Shown: piece by piece, positions 25,305-33,069 of the stretch | Layout: every line of letters starts with the position of its first letter | Position numbering within the stretch: the first letter of the stretch is position 1 | Assembly (NCBI RefSeq): GCF_002964605.1 | Contig: NZ_PQDH01000001.1 | Coordinates: 434,001 to 498,000 of the forward strand | Direction of reading: 5' to 3' | From: Vallitalea okinawensis | GTDB lineage: Bacteria; Bacillota; Clostridia; Lachnospirales; PQDH01 | DNA: 64,000 bases | Notes under the pieces: model-generated | What the model was told of the DNA's origin: nothing | Database searches by the model: none | Seen by the model: only the letters and a program-made list of their open reading frames with translations | Position numbers and translations under genes: made by a program

Positions 25305-26272
25305 TAGACCACCTCCAAACCTAGATTCATGAAGTGATGACCATTTTCTAATGTATGTGTACAGTTCTTTACACGGTACTTACCTGACATACCTGTTATA
25401 GATTCCTCAATCTCTAAGATCTTACCAGCACGAACTTCATCATTGCCTGGTAAAGTAAGACTATTATCTTCTGTAATGATAGCCATACTCTCTAATAAGT
25501 TCTTAGCCAATTGAGATGCTTTCTTCTTCTCATCAGCATTGATGGTTTTCGTCTCTTGTAGTCGACCATACTGCTGGATAAGATCATCTCTATCTTCTTC
25601 ATAGACAACAGAATTCTCACAGATCATTTTGATGGCATTTTTCATGTTATCGATACTTCTAGTACGTGAAGGATTAATTATTAGTTGAGATACTTCATGA
25701 CTTTGTAGGTTATCTGCTAATGAAAAAGTCGCTTTAATAGGTTCCGTTTCTTCCCTAACAATATTTAACTTACCACCGTACATTTCCATGATATACTTGG
25801 TCTTTGTTTGCTCTTCAACCACCTGAAGAATGTCTTTAATAATATCTGATAGACGCTTATCTGCATATAACTTATCTATTGTTAATGCAATAGGCTCTAT
25901 CTGTCCAATCGGCACATTGTAATCCTCCAACATTCTTACAATAGCATTATGAGCTTGAAGATTATTAAACTGATAAATATCTTTAGATTTGTTAAGAAAG
26001 AAGGCAAAGTCAAAGACATCATAGGATTTACTTTCTCGTCCACTTAGTCGCTCTGTAATGACTTCACCTCTGAAGATCTCATCTTCATTTCTCAAAACAA
26101 TAATGCTACCTAAGTCAATAGGGGGCTGAGGTATGTGTTTGGCATCATTACTTACTATATCGAAATTCAATTGATCTCCTAAAGTATCTAGATTAGATGT
26201 CCATGATAACTTTGAGATAAGTGGCGTGATGTTAATGAAATTATCTTGGTCTAAAACCCATAGTTCATGCAT
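25304..26272 (-). CDS. xkdQ: XkdQ-like baseplate hub protein
   Basis: 322 residues, hub protein comparable to T4 gp27/phage D proteins: ITPLISKLSWTSNLDTLGDQLNFDIV at the N-terminus, FRGEVITERLSGRESKSYDVFDFAFFLNKSKDIYQF, and a C-terminal PGNDEVRAGKILEIEESITGMSGKYRVKNCTH. The ATG at 26272 follows AAGAAGGTG. Overlaps the stop of the previous gene by 1 bp. Confidence 0.88.
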   Translation of the reverse strand: MHELWVLDQDNFINITPLISKLSWTSNLDTLGDQLNFDIVSNDAKHIPQPPIDLGSIIVLRNEDEIFRGEVITERLSGRESKSYDVFDFAFFLNKSKDIYQFNNLQAHNAIVRMLEDYNVPIGQIEPIALTIDKLYADKRLSDIIKDILQVVEEQTKTKYIMEMYGGKLNIVREETEPIKATFSLADNLQSHEVSQLIINPSRTRSIDNMKNAIKMICENSVVYEEDRDDLIQQYGRLQETKTINADEKKKASQLAKNLLESMAIITEDNSLTLPGNDEVRAGKILEIEESITGMSGKYRVKNCTHTLENGHHFMNLGLEVV

Positions 26273-26721
26273 CAAATCACCTTCTTTTTATTCGTTTCAA
26301 CAAATCGAAACTCCGTTAAGCTAATGGAATAGTGTATATCGCCTGAACCATCCTTTATGCCATATGTAAAACTATCAATGGTTACTGCTATATTAATAGG
26401 TGTATCAGTTATGACTAGGCGAATTGGTACTCTTTCTTCCATCCATTCTTCAATCAGTTTCACATAATCCCAAGCTAAATAGCCTTCATTTGTAATCGCA
26501 CTATAAGCAGTCTTCTCACGTATAAATCCATATTCTTTTGAAGGGAAAAAGGAGCTGAATGAAATACTCTTTAATCCCTTTAATCCTATAATTCGCATGT
26601 CTCCTGAATTGATTGTTGACTTTGTAGTGTTATTCATTGGATAGGTCATGTCATATTGATCTGGTAAAATAGGTAATTGAATGATTTGTTGGTTATTATT
26701 AATTGAAAGATAGATATCCAT
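26272..26721 (-). CDS. xkdP: XkdP-like tail protein lacking the LysM domain
   Basis: 149 residues matching the N-terminal domain of XkdP-type proteins (IQLPILPDQYDM, then RIIGLKGLKSISFSSFFPSKEYGF, and WMEERVPIRLVITDTPINI). Family members usually reach 200 residues or more and end in a LysM peptidoglycan-binding domain; here the protein ends just after the core (TEFRFVETNKKKVI). The stop overlaps the hub gene. Either the short form is functional or cell-wall binding is done elsewhere. Confidence 0.82.
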   Translation of the reverse strand: MDIYLSINNNQQIIQLPILPDQYDMTYPMNNTTKSTINSGDMRIIGLKGLKSISFSSFFPSKEYGFIREKTAYSAITNEGYLAWDYVKLIEEWMEERVPIRLVITDTPINIAVTIDSFTYGIKDGSGDIHYSISLTEFRFVETNKKKVI

Positions 26722-26731
26722 TTAGTTCACC

Positions 26732-28804
26732 TCACATGTTTGCTAATGCTAATTCAAGTTTAGGAACAAGCTCACCAACGATATCATCAGTTGATTTATC
26801 AACTCCATTGATATTAATAGTTATATTTGAATCACTAAAGCTATTTGAAGAATTCATTCCACTATTTCCGTAAAAGGATTCACCAGTGGTCATAGGCATT
26901 TCATAACTTGAATAAGTAGTATTTTCAGGTAATGCATACTGACTTGAAAAACTACTTTCAGGTATTTTGTAGTCCATACCAAAGTCATCTATACTATTAT
27001 CAGTGTAATCGTAACTTCCTTCTATAGACCCTAGACTGCTATCTGAAAAAACAGGATTGTCCTCTATATCTGCTACTCCACCACTGGACGTACTGAAAGG
27101 AGATTCTAATTCACTAGTCCCACTTTTTGATGCTTCATAATTAGCATCAGCCTTTTCTCCCAACCAATTTGAGAATTTCTCCTGTTTTCCTCCTATCCAT
27201 TCGTAAGCTTTTCCAACCCATTCTATTATAGGTTTTATTTTTTCCCATACAGCCGTAACGATAGACTTAATTGCTGGCCAAACTAGCTTAAAGAGATTAA
27301 AGATTATTTTAACCCCAGTAGCTAAATTATTCAGAACTGGTTTTACAACCTTCCAAAGCGTAGCAGCATACTCCTTCATACCTGAAAATGCTGTTCCGAA
27401 TACATCTAATAAGAATCCTGACTCTTGTCCAATCCAACCAAATTTCTCCACGATCCAATTGGATATGCCACCAATAATCTCTTGTATCCCAGGCATTTGT
27501 TCAGCAATCCATGAAAATATTTTTCCAATGTAGGAGAATCCAGTTGAAATAGCTACCATGGTCGAAGTAACAAATTGTTGAAACGCTGGCGAAGAGATAA
27601 AATTACTTAGTGATTGTAACGCTGGTTGTAAATTCTGTAATAAAGACATTGATAAATCACCTAATACTGAACTCATATTCCCTTTTAACATATCAATTGT
27701 GCCTCCAGCCGTTTGTGAAAGCTGCTCTACGCCACCTTGGAAAAAGGGTTCAACTTTGTTCTTTATAATTTCATCAATACCTGCTCCTGACTCGATTGTA
27801 GAAGCATCAATATTTATGCCAAAGTCTATCATGCTTGCTGCATCTCCCGATTTAAGACTTTTCAGAGCAGACATCGCTTCACTAAGTGATTTGTTAGGAT
27901 TAATTGCTGCCATATCTTCTGCAATTTTCAATAGTTCCATTGCTTCCTTTGTATCTCCACCGCTCATTTGTAATGCTTCTGTTCCAGCGGTCATAACTTG
28001 ATTCGTATCAAAGGGAGTCTGACGACTATTATTTTTTAGTTGATTCAGATAATCATCTTGAACTTTTTTAATTTCACTGGCTGGTGTACCACCATTGTTT
28101 TTTTCAATTAGAGTCTTAATACTTAACTCATGTTTTTCTTGTTTAAGACCCATATCAATAAATTCTCCTATATTATCTTTTGCATAACTTAACGCTGAGC
28201 TAATAGGTGAAGATATAATATTCTTAAGCCCATTAAAAGCACCAGAAGCAGTTTTACTAATCCCCTTAAAAGCTGCACTACCGATTTTCTTAATACCACT
28301 AAAAGCAACACTCCCTGCTTTCTTAACACCTTTAAAAAGATTACTACTGATTTTTTTGATTCCTTTAAAGGCTTGTGTACCTGTTTTTCTAATACTTTTA
28401 AATACATTGCTACCTGTCTTCTTGATGCCTTTAAATATTGTACCGCTCACTTTTTTAATAGTTGTAAATGCAGTACTGCCTGCTTTTTTCACTGTTAAGA
28501 AAGCATTCTTGCCCTCTTTCTTAATGGCTGAAAAAACTGAACTACTTATATTTTTAATGTTTATAAAAGCTTGCTGCATACTATTTCGTGTTAATGATGC
28601 TAGAAGTTTTACTTTCTTAAAAGCTTCATTAATATCAACTTTTAATTTTACTCCAGCAAATGTAATTTTTATTTGGCTTTTTAACCTCTGCATTTCTTTT
28701 TTAAGAAGTGCGATCTCATCTTTGACAGCAACTAAATCTTTTTGAAAAGACTTTATTTCATTTCTTATACTTTTTATAGCACTTAAGTCATTTAATTCAG
28801 ACAT
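26732..28804 (-). CDS. xkdO: Tape measure protein
   Basis: 690 residues, sets the tail length and sits in the tube lumen. N-terminal coiled coil (about 10-48), then an exact 11-residue repeat array (79-196), a globular part with tape-measure sequences (about 200-400; DMGLKQEKHELSIKTLIEKN...DTNQVMTAGTEAL...), hydrophobic amphipathic segments (about 415-530) and a Ser/Tyr-rich tail. It is short for a tape measure, so the tail should be short if scaled as in phages. The ATG follows GGGAGGTGGGGTGA and overlaps the end of the frameshift frame. Confidence 0.92.
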   Translation of the reverse strand: MSELNDLSAIKSIRNEIKSFQKDLVAVKDEIALLKKEMQRLKSQIKITFAGVKLKVDINEAFKKVKLLASLTRNSMQQAFINIKNISSSVFSAIKKEGKNAFLTVKKAGSTAFTTIKKVSGTIFKGIKKTGSNVFKSIRKTGTQAFKGIKKISSNLFKGVKKAGSVAFSGIKKIGSAAFKGISKTASGAFNGLKNIISSPISSALSYAKDNIGEFIDMGLKQEKHELSIKTLIEKNNGGTPASEIKKVQDDYLNQLKNNSRQTPFDTNQVMTAGTEALQMSGGDTKEAMELLKIAEDMAAINPNKSLSEAMSALKSLKSGDAASMIDFGINIDASTIESGAGIDEIIKNKVEPFFQGGVEQLSQTAGGTIDMLKGNMSSVLGDLSMSLLQNLQPALQSLSNFISSPAFQQFVTSTMVAISTGFSYIGKIFSWIAEQMPGIQEIIGGISNWIVEKFGWIGQESGFLLDVFGTAFSGMKEYAATLWKVVKPVLNNLATGVKIIFNLFKLVWPAIKSIVTAVWEKIKPIIEWVGKAYEWIGGKQEKFSNWLGEKADANYEASKSGTSELESPFSTSSGGVADIEDNPVFSDSSLGSIEGSYDYTDNSIDDFGMDYKIPESSFSSQYALPENTTYSSYEMPMTTGESFYGNSGMNSSNSFSDSNITININGVDKSTDDIVGELVPKLELALANM
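28217..28570 (-). repeat. 33-bp tandem repeat coding an 11-residue unit
   Basis: Tape measure residues 79-196 repeat every 11 residues without a break, in ten full units plus a part: pattern [AVIL]-F-x-x-[IV]-K-K-x-G-S-x. Hendecad periodicity fits a long amphipathic, positively charged helix. DNA copies differ at many third positions, so the array is old. Confidence 0.9.
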
Positions 28805-29347
28805 TCACCCCACCTCCCTCGCATTGGTATTGATTCTTCAATTCTTCTAACTCCAATTCCATGCTTGAAAAATAAAACAAGGACTCTGATGGATTTAAAT
28901 TTAATATCTGCTCAGGTGAAATACCTTTTTTAAGATAATGATGGATCATATATAATTGTCCATCATTCTTTATGAGTTTTTTATATCAGCAACAACTTCC
29001 ACTGAGTTAATATATCCGGCATACTTCAAACATTCTTTTGAAATATTAGTGATTTCACCAGGTTCAAATATTGCTTGGACGATATCATCCGGTTCTATTA
29101 CCCCATAGGCTTGGTGTAGCTTTTGATCTTTTAAGTTTGGTTCAACTACACAATTGTAGACTACAAAGATATCTGCGTAATCTGTATCATCCATATCGAT
29201 TGCTTCCAAGCATAACTTTCGGTCAGGTTTTTTGATAAGAATAGTTCCATCTAAGGAGTTGACATAAAGTTCACGCGTTTCTTCTCTACCATTTGTAATA
29301 CTTTCTTTTTTATTTAATAGATCTTGTAAAGTCAGTTTTTTATGCAT
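28797..29347 (-). CDS. Tail assembly chaperone, -1 frameshift product (183 aa)
   Basis: Predicted product of programmed -1 slippage at 28976-28982 in the xkdN-like gene. The first 124 residues are shared, then 59 residues in the -1 frame (LIKNDGQLYMIHHYLKKG and onward) to TGA at 28797-28799, overlapping the tape measure start. The frame has no own start with a ribosome site. In long-tailed phages the G/GT pair made this way folds the tape measure, and position just upstream of the tape measure is conserved (family knowledge). Confidence 0.8.
28937..28982 (-). promoter_or_regulatory. Programmed -1 frameshift signal
   Basis: Minus-strand slippery heptamer A-AAA-AAC (28976-28982) in the correct phase, 8-base spacer, then a perfect 9-bp stem (28959-28967 with 28937-28945; arms AATGATGGA and TCCATCATT) with a 13-base loop. 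All three parts of the classic bacterial/phage -1 signal are present, and the stop of the zero frame falls in the spacer. Confidence 0.85.
28970..29347 (-). CDS. xkdN: Tail assembly chaperone, short form (XkdN-like)
   Basis: 125 residues: KKLTLQDLLNKKE start, a beta-rich middle and the acidic IEPDDIVQAIFEPGEITNISKECLKYAG segment typical of XkdN-type tail chaperones (G-type). The ATG follows AGGAGGCAATAAA. It ends at TAA just after the slippery heptamer. A portion of ribosomes should continue into the -1 frame. Confidence 0.88.
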   Translation of the reverse strand: MHKKLTLQDLLNKKESITNGREETRELYVNSLDGTILIKKPDRKLCLEAIDMDDTDYADIFVVYNCVVEPNLKDQKLHQAYGVIEPDDIVQAIFEPGEITNISKECLKYAGYINSVEVVADIKNS

Positions 29348-29373
29348 TTTATTGCCTCCTATATTAAATTTAA

Positions 29374-29411
29374 AACAGCTAACACCTGATCTAAGCCAAG
29401 TATTAGCTGTT
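29374..29411 (-). terminator. Hairpin between tube and chaperone genes
   Basis: AACAGCTAA (29374-29382) pairs with TTAGCTGTT (29403-29411), 20-base loop; on the minus strand it is followed by TTTTAAATTTAA. Probably a weak terminator or RNA stabiliser that lowers expression after the highly expressed tube gene. Confidence 0.55.
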
Positions 29412-29437
29412 GTAATAAGTACAGAATATTCTGTGAT

Positions 29438-29881
29438 CTACTCAGCAGAAATTAAATCTGGGAAGTCGATATCGCTGATGGTGCAGCCGAAAGTGAATTC
29501 TCTTTCAAGCTTAGATCCTAATTCAAATTGCATTAATGTCAATTCATTGAACCATACGTTATCGATAACAACCCTTTCTGTTCCAAATGCATCTGGATCA
29601 TCTAGTTTAGCAACAATTTGACCTCTTGGATCTTTGCCGCTTTTCCAAGCTTTAAGGAGTTTTTCAACACCTCTTGAATAGACTTTCTTAACTTTAAATG
29701 AACCTTCGCATTTAATACTTGTAATTTTGCTGTCTACATCCATTAAGCCAGCTTGATTAATTTCTTCACGGTTAGGTGTTGCTTTGAGTTCAAAGGATTC
29801 TACTTCAAATACCTGATCGCCATCCCACCAAAGTCTACCCCAATTACCACTGATTTGTCTGTATCCAGGAATTTTCGCCAT
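29438..29881 (-). CDS. xkdM: Tail tube protein (XkdM-like)
   Basis: 147 residues, inner tube protein of contractile tails: GYRQISGNWGRLWWDGDQVFEVESFELKAT at the N-terminus, then GSFKVKKVYSRGVEKLLKAWKSGKDPRGQIVAKLDDPDA. The ATG at 29881 is chosen, 7 bases after AGGAGG, over the ATG two codons upstream. Directly follows the sheath gene. Confidence 0.93.
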   Translation of the reverse strand: MAKIPGYRQISGNWGRLWWDGDQVFEVESFELKATPNREEINQAGLMDVDSKITSIKCEGSFKVKKVYSRGVEKLLKAWKSGKDPRGQIVAKLDDPDAFGTERVVIDNVWFNELTLMQFELGSKLEREFTFGCTISDIDFPDLISAE

Positions 29882-29892
29882 ATCCATACCTC

Positions 29893-30948
29893 CTACATGT
29901 TAATTGCAAATTGGATATCTTCCATTGCATCTACGAATTTAACTTTTGCTGTTACAAAGACTTCTGAACCTGTGTTAGCTTTCTTGACTTCTTCATCAGA
30001 CATTAATGATGTATCCACACCTTGTCCAGATAAATAGCTGCGTTGTGCAACTATATCTACCTCAGCTTTATTTTCATAACTGCCATCTAATACATCTAAA
30101 CGAGCCAATTCTTTGAAATATGTATTTACAGCTGCAATAAATAATGCTTTATTATCCACAGAATTAGCGACTTTACCAATGTAACCTTCTTCAAAGGTCT
30201 TCTTAATGTCTTCTTTCATCATATCTATGGCATCTAAAATCTTAATCTTCTTAAATTGATCGTTCATACCAACTTTAAGCGTCGTTAATGAGTTAACAGC
30301 TCGTCCAATTTTCACTTTCTCACCATCATTGATGAGGATTAATTGACCACCATCTATGGCTGCATCTGGACCAGTAACTGCATCTACATCATCTACTTCA
30401 CCTAGCACGTGGTATGTAGCAGATTGATTTAATGGCATGGCTGCTAAAACCCCTGCAATACGTGGCGTGAAACCAGCAGTTGCATAAGTCGTTGAACCCA
30501 CTTTAATATTGGCTGCTGTGAAGTTAATAATACCTTCATGATCACCAGCACAATTTGGTAAGACTGCCTTTAAAGTTTTATCAGCAGTTCTCATGTTTTC
30601 TACCCATGTTTTAACTGCATCTACTTTTGAATCCTCTAAAGAAGGAATCGCAAGGTAGTTGAACTTTTTGGTCTCTAAACGAGTAAGAGCATCCGTGTAG
30701 TCTGTTGCTGAAGATGCAATACGTTCAATGATAACTTCTGAAGGATTGGCTTTAAATGCCAATTGAATAGCATCATAGTTACCTGCAGTCCATTCACTCT
30801 CATTAACATCATTGATTGAAGCCACTGAAAATGAATCCTGACTATTGGTATCATCTTTAAGAATGAGTGCTACAATACCTCTTTGACTTCTTTTTACAGC
30901 AGTACTACCTGTGGTTTTAAATTGAATTAATAATTGTGGTAATCCCAT
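29893..30948 (-). CDS. xkdK: Contractile tail sheath protein (XkdK-like)
   Basis: 351 residues, shorter than myophage sheaths but normal for PBSX/diffocin types. Landmarks: GLPQLLIQFKTTGSTAVKRSQRGIVALIL at the start, NPSEVIIERIA, RIAGVLAAMPLNQSATYHVL in the middle, and the C-terminal SEVFVTAKVKFVDAMEDIQFAINM. The presence of a sheath shows that the particle is contractile. The ATG at 30948 follows AAGGAG; the stop of the preceding gene is 1 base upstream. Confidence 0.93.
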   Translation of the reverse strand: MGLPQLLIQFKTTGSTAVKRSQRGIVALILKDDTNSQDSFSVASINDVNESEWTAGNYDAIQLAFKANPSEVIIERIASSATDYTDALTRLETKKFNYLAIPSLEDSKVDAVKTWVENMRTADKTLKAVLPNCAGDHEGIINFTAANIKVGSTTYATAGFTPRIAGVLAAMPLNQSATYHVLGEVDDVDAVTGPDAAIDGGQLILINDGEKVKIGRAVNSLTTLKVGMNDQFKKIKILDAIDMMKEDIKKTFEEGYIGKVANSVDNKALFIAAVNTYFKELARLDVLDGSYENKAEVDIVAQRSYLSGQGVDTSLMSDEEVKKANTGSEVFVTAKVKFVDAMEDIQFAINM

Positions 30949-30949
30949 T

Positions 30950-31360
30950 CTAATTCTCACTCCTTAAATGTAAATTCATCATTTTTTCTACTTCCTCCAT
31001 GTCTTTCCCTGTTGTCAAATTCATGTTACCTGTGACTTTTAAATTCTCATCTTCATAGGAAGCTTCCCATTTATCTATGAAGATTTGACGCTCTTCTACT
31101 TGAATACTCCCCATACTCGTAAAGAGTTGATCTGCTAGAAGTAAGTCATTATAAAAGTCCATCTCTGTACTCTTACAAGTAATCTCAACTTGGATATCAT
31201 GACTTGTACTATCCATGTTTTCCATTCTTGTAGGTAGAACAGTAATATAGCAGGCTGGTCTGGAATGTTCTGCTTTTGGTTGACCGCCAAAAACCGCACA
31301 CCCCGATAAATCATTTTCTATCTTCTCTTTCACCTTAAGATAGATGTCTTGGTACATCAT
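30950..31360 (-). CDS. Tail terminator-like protein
   Basis: 136 residues resembling the DUF6838-type phage tail terminator proteins (DIYLKVKEKIENDL, then FGGQPKAEHSRPACYITVLPTRMENMDS, and DFYNDLLLADQLF). In a headless particle it would cap the tail. First structural gene of the module, directly before the sheath. Two adjacent ATGs; the first is used. Confidence 0.75.
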   Translation of the reverse strand: MMYQDIYLKVKEKIENDLSGCAVFGGQPKAEHSRPACYITVLPTRMENMDSTSHDIQVEITCKSTEMDFYNDLLLADQLFTSMGSIQVEERQIFIDKWEASYEDENLKVTGNMNLTTGKDMEEVEKMMNLHLRSEN

Positions 31361-31445
31361 TGATTATCACCATCCTTGTGAAACTGTATGTAATAAATAA
31401 TCCCTTCACTATACACGTGCATCATATATAAAGTCACCCTATTTT

Positions 31446-31754
31446 TCATCTTTTTAATAAAAAACTTTTTACTTCTGGATATTTTTTAATATTTATGATT
31501 GCTCTTTGAATATTTTTTGAAACATTTTGCTTGGCGATACCTAGCTCGCTAGCAATTTGAGGCATTGTTTTCTCATCGTAGTAATACAAAAATAAAATTT
31601 CCTTTTGACGGTGGGTTAATTTTTTTTCTATAGCTTGTCCCATTGCTTTTTTCATGTTGTCAATCAGGTTGTCATTGGTGGGACAATGATTAATCATGTC
31701 GTATTGTAAAAATATAGTTTCTTGGTTTTCTTGCGTTAAATGTATAATGCTCAC
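31446..31754 (-). CDS. Sigma-70 region-4-like activator of the tail module
   Basis: 102 residues from GTG 31754. C-terminal half is a sigma-region-4 helix-turn-helix: LTHRQKEILFLYYYDEKTMPQIASELGIAKQNVSKNIQRAI. This matches the positive control factor (Xpf-like) that turns on PBSX late genes. The start is uncertain: in-frame ATG at 31775 or 31814 would extend it into the upstream gene. It probably activates the promoter of the structural genes in the 85-bp gap before 31360. Confidence 0.8.
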   Translation of the reverse strand: MSIIHLTQENQETIFLQYDMINHCPTNDNLIDNMKKAMGQAIEKKLTHRQKEILFLYYYDEKTMPQIASELGIAKQNVSKNIQRAIINIKKYPEVKSFLLKR

Positions 31755-31980
31755 TTCGCCACCAACCTTTCTCATAATAGTTTTTAGCTTCACGACCAAT
31801 CTCCCGCATATCACGTTCGATTGAGCGTAGTAACTTAATCTGAACTTCTAAATTCTGTATAGCTTCCTCTTCGGTACTGGTTAATAGTTCTTCTTCCAGT
31901 AACTTTAGTCTGTAGAGTACCTTCTGACGTTTTTCATGATAAGCTTCTCCTATCTCTCTGAGATCTTTCCATTTCTCCAT
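31690..31980 (-). CDS. Small coiled-coil protein at head of tail module
   Basis: 96 residues, charged alpha-helical coiled coil (about 10-70; KWKDLREIGEAYHEKRQKVLYRLKLLEEELL). Not recognised by name; similar small helical proteins precede the sigma-like regulator in clostridial tail modules. The ATG follows GGGAGGTGTAAT. It overlaps the sigma-like gene by 65 bp and is the first gene behind the SOS promoter. Confidence 0.75.
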   Translation of the reverse strand: MEKWKDLREIGEAYHEKRQKVLYRLKLLEEELLTSTEEEAIQNLEVQIKLLRSIERDMREIGREAKNYYEKGWWRSEHYTFNARKPRNYIFTIRHD

Positions 31981-31999
31981 ATTACACCTCCCTCATTAT

Positions 32000-32077
32000 C
32001 GAACATTTGTTCTTGTTGTGTCATTATACTACCATAATCAACCAATGATGTCAATACAAAATACGAATACTTGTTCG
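32000..32077 (-). promoter_or_regulatory. SOS promoter of the tail module: two LexA boxes around a sigma-A promoter
   Basis: Minus-strand TTGACA (32049-32054), 17-bp spacer and TAGTAT (32026-32031); a TATAAT lies 3 bp further on (32023-32028). Downstream box at 32000-32013: CGAACATTTGTTCT, exact GAAC-N4-GTTC. Upstream box at 32064-32077: CGAATACTTGTTCG, one base off. The Firmicutes LexA box is CGAAC-N4-GTTCG, so DNA damage should induce the module. Confidence 0.85.
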
Positions 32078-32263
32078 CTTTATTAAATCTTCTACTATCA
32101 ATTATTGATATGAGATAAACAATTTGTCTGATTTACTCCCCTTGTCTCGCTGTAAATTTTTCCCTAAAAAAAAACTTATCAGTCTTCATGAGCTTATCTG
32201 AAAGACACTTTTAACTTCTTTTTAACTAATAGTTAATAAATAACTTCACATAACAGTAGCCGA

Positions 32264-32367
32264 AAGCATCTAAGGGGTTCTATGGAGCAGTGAGCCATGG
32301 ACGGCGAACCTGGCTGTCTAAGACATGGACGTCTTTCCAGCCAGCGAATAGAACCCCTTGGATGCTT
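32264..32367. other. Compact palindromic structured element with twin ATGGAC hairpin loops
   Basis: A nearly perfect 20-bp outer stem (32264-32283 with 32348-32367, one T-G pair) encloses two hairpins: GCC-ATGGAC-GGC (32294-32305) and AAGAC-ATGGAC-GTCTT (32320-32335), the latter on a CTGGCTG/CAGCCAG stem (32310-32316 with 32338-32344). GC content is well above the surroundings. No T-run follows on either strand. The 601-bp gap between the tail module and ribH otherwise holds the SOS promoter, AT-rich sequence and the rib terminator. It may be a non-coding RNA or a mobile palindromic repeat. Confidence 0.7.
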
Positions 32368-32513
32368 GACCCCATTATAAATAACCCATCTTTTTAGCCT
32401 TAAAGATTTTCCCCTATATATATTAAAGAGACAAAAACTCCTCAAAATGCAAACCACTTTCTCAAATTTCTCAAAAAGAATTTTATTATTTTGTAGCATT
32501 TAATTTCCTAGAT

Positions 32514-32548
32514 ACAAAAAAACACCAACTCCAAACAAGAAGTTGATG
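32514..32548 (-). terminator. Terminator of the riboflavin operon
   Basis: On the minus strand an 8-bp stem (32541-32548 with 32523-32530, one T-G pair) with a 10-base loop is followed by seven T; 34 bp after the ribH stop. Confidence 0.85.
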
Positions 32549-32581
32549 CTCTCTCTTACTCTATTTCTATTAATTTTCTAC

Positions 32582-33043
32582 CTATAACCCTTTCATTAAA
32601 TTAGCCATCTCAATAGCTGTCATTGCTGCCTCATAACCTTTATTCCCTGCTTTTGTACCTGCTCTCTCAATAGCCTGCTCAATTGTGTCTGTAGTTAAAA
32701 CACCAAAAATCACTGGCTTTTCCTCTTCAAGAGAAACATGAGCAATACCTTTAGCTACCTCGCCAGATACATACTCAAAATGGGCTGTAGCTCCTCTTAT
32801 AACAGCTCCCAAGCAAATAACAGCATCATATTCCTCTTTCTTCGCCATCTTCTTTGCAACAAGCGGTATTTCAAAAGCCCCAGGCACCCAAGTAATATCA
32901 ATCTCACTTTCATCTGCTCCATGACGAATTAATGCATCCTTTGCTCCCTCCAATAACTTTGAAGAAATGAACTCATTAAATCTTCCTACAATAATACCAA
33001 ATCTCAATCCTTCAACAACTAATTGACCTTCATAAGTGTTCAT
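32582..33043 (-). CDS. ribH: 6,7-dimethyl-8-ribityllumazine synthase
   Basis: 153 residues: condenses 5-amino-6-ribitylaminouracil with dihydroxybutanone phosphate. Motifs: [19 protein letters not shown], the [15 protein letters not shown] loop, [16 protein letters not shown] with the catalytic His, and [19 protein letters not shown]. The ATG at 33043 is chosen, 8 bases after GGAGG; the frame also opens at 33070 without a ribosome site. Last gene of the operon. Confidence 0.96.
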   Translation of the reverse strand: MNTYEGQLVVEGLRFGIIVGRFNEFISSKLLEGAKDALIRHGADESEIDITWVPGAFEIPLVAKKMAKKEEYDAVICLGAVIRGATAHFEYVSGEVAKGIAHVSLEEEKPVIFGVLTTDTIEQAIERAGTKAGNKGYEAAMTAIEMANLMKGL

Positions 33044-33069
33044 CTGCCTTACCTCCGTATTGTCTTTCA

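Noticed and set aside
28189..28407. 72-residue frame inside the tape measure gene
   Set aside because: Same-strand shifted reading of the 33-bp repeats; the repeats give any frame a regular look.
19702..32077. Complete prophage
   Set aside because: There are only tail and lysis genes. No integrase, repressor, terminase, portal, protease or capsid gene is found on either side, and genes flanking it are housekeeping.
32233..32499. 88-residue reading frame on the minus strand
   Set aside because: It runs through the palindromic element, has no ribosome site and its Arg/Pro/Cys-rich translation looks like non-coding sequence.
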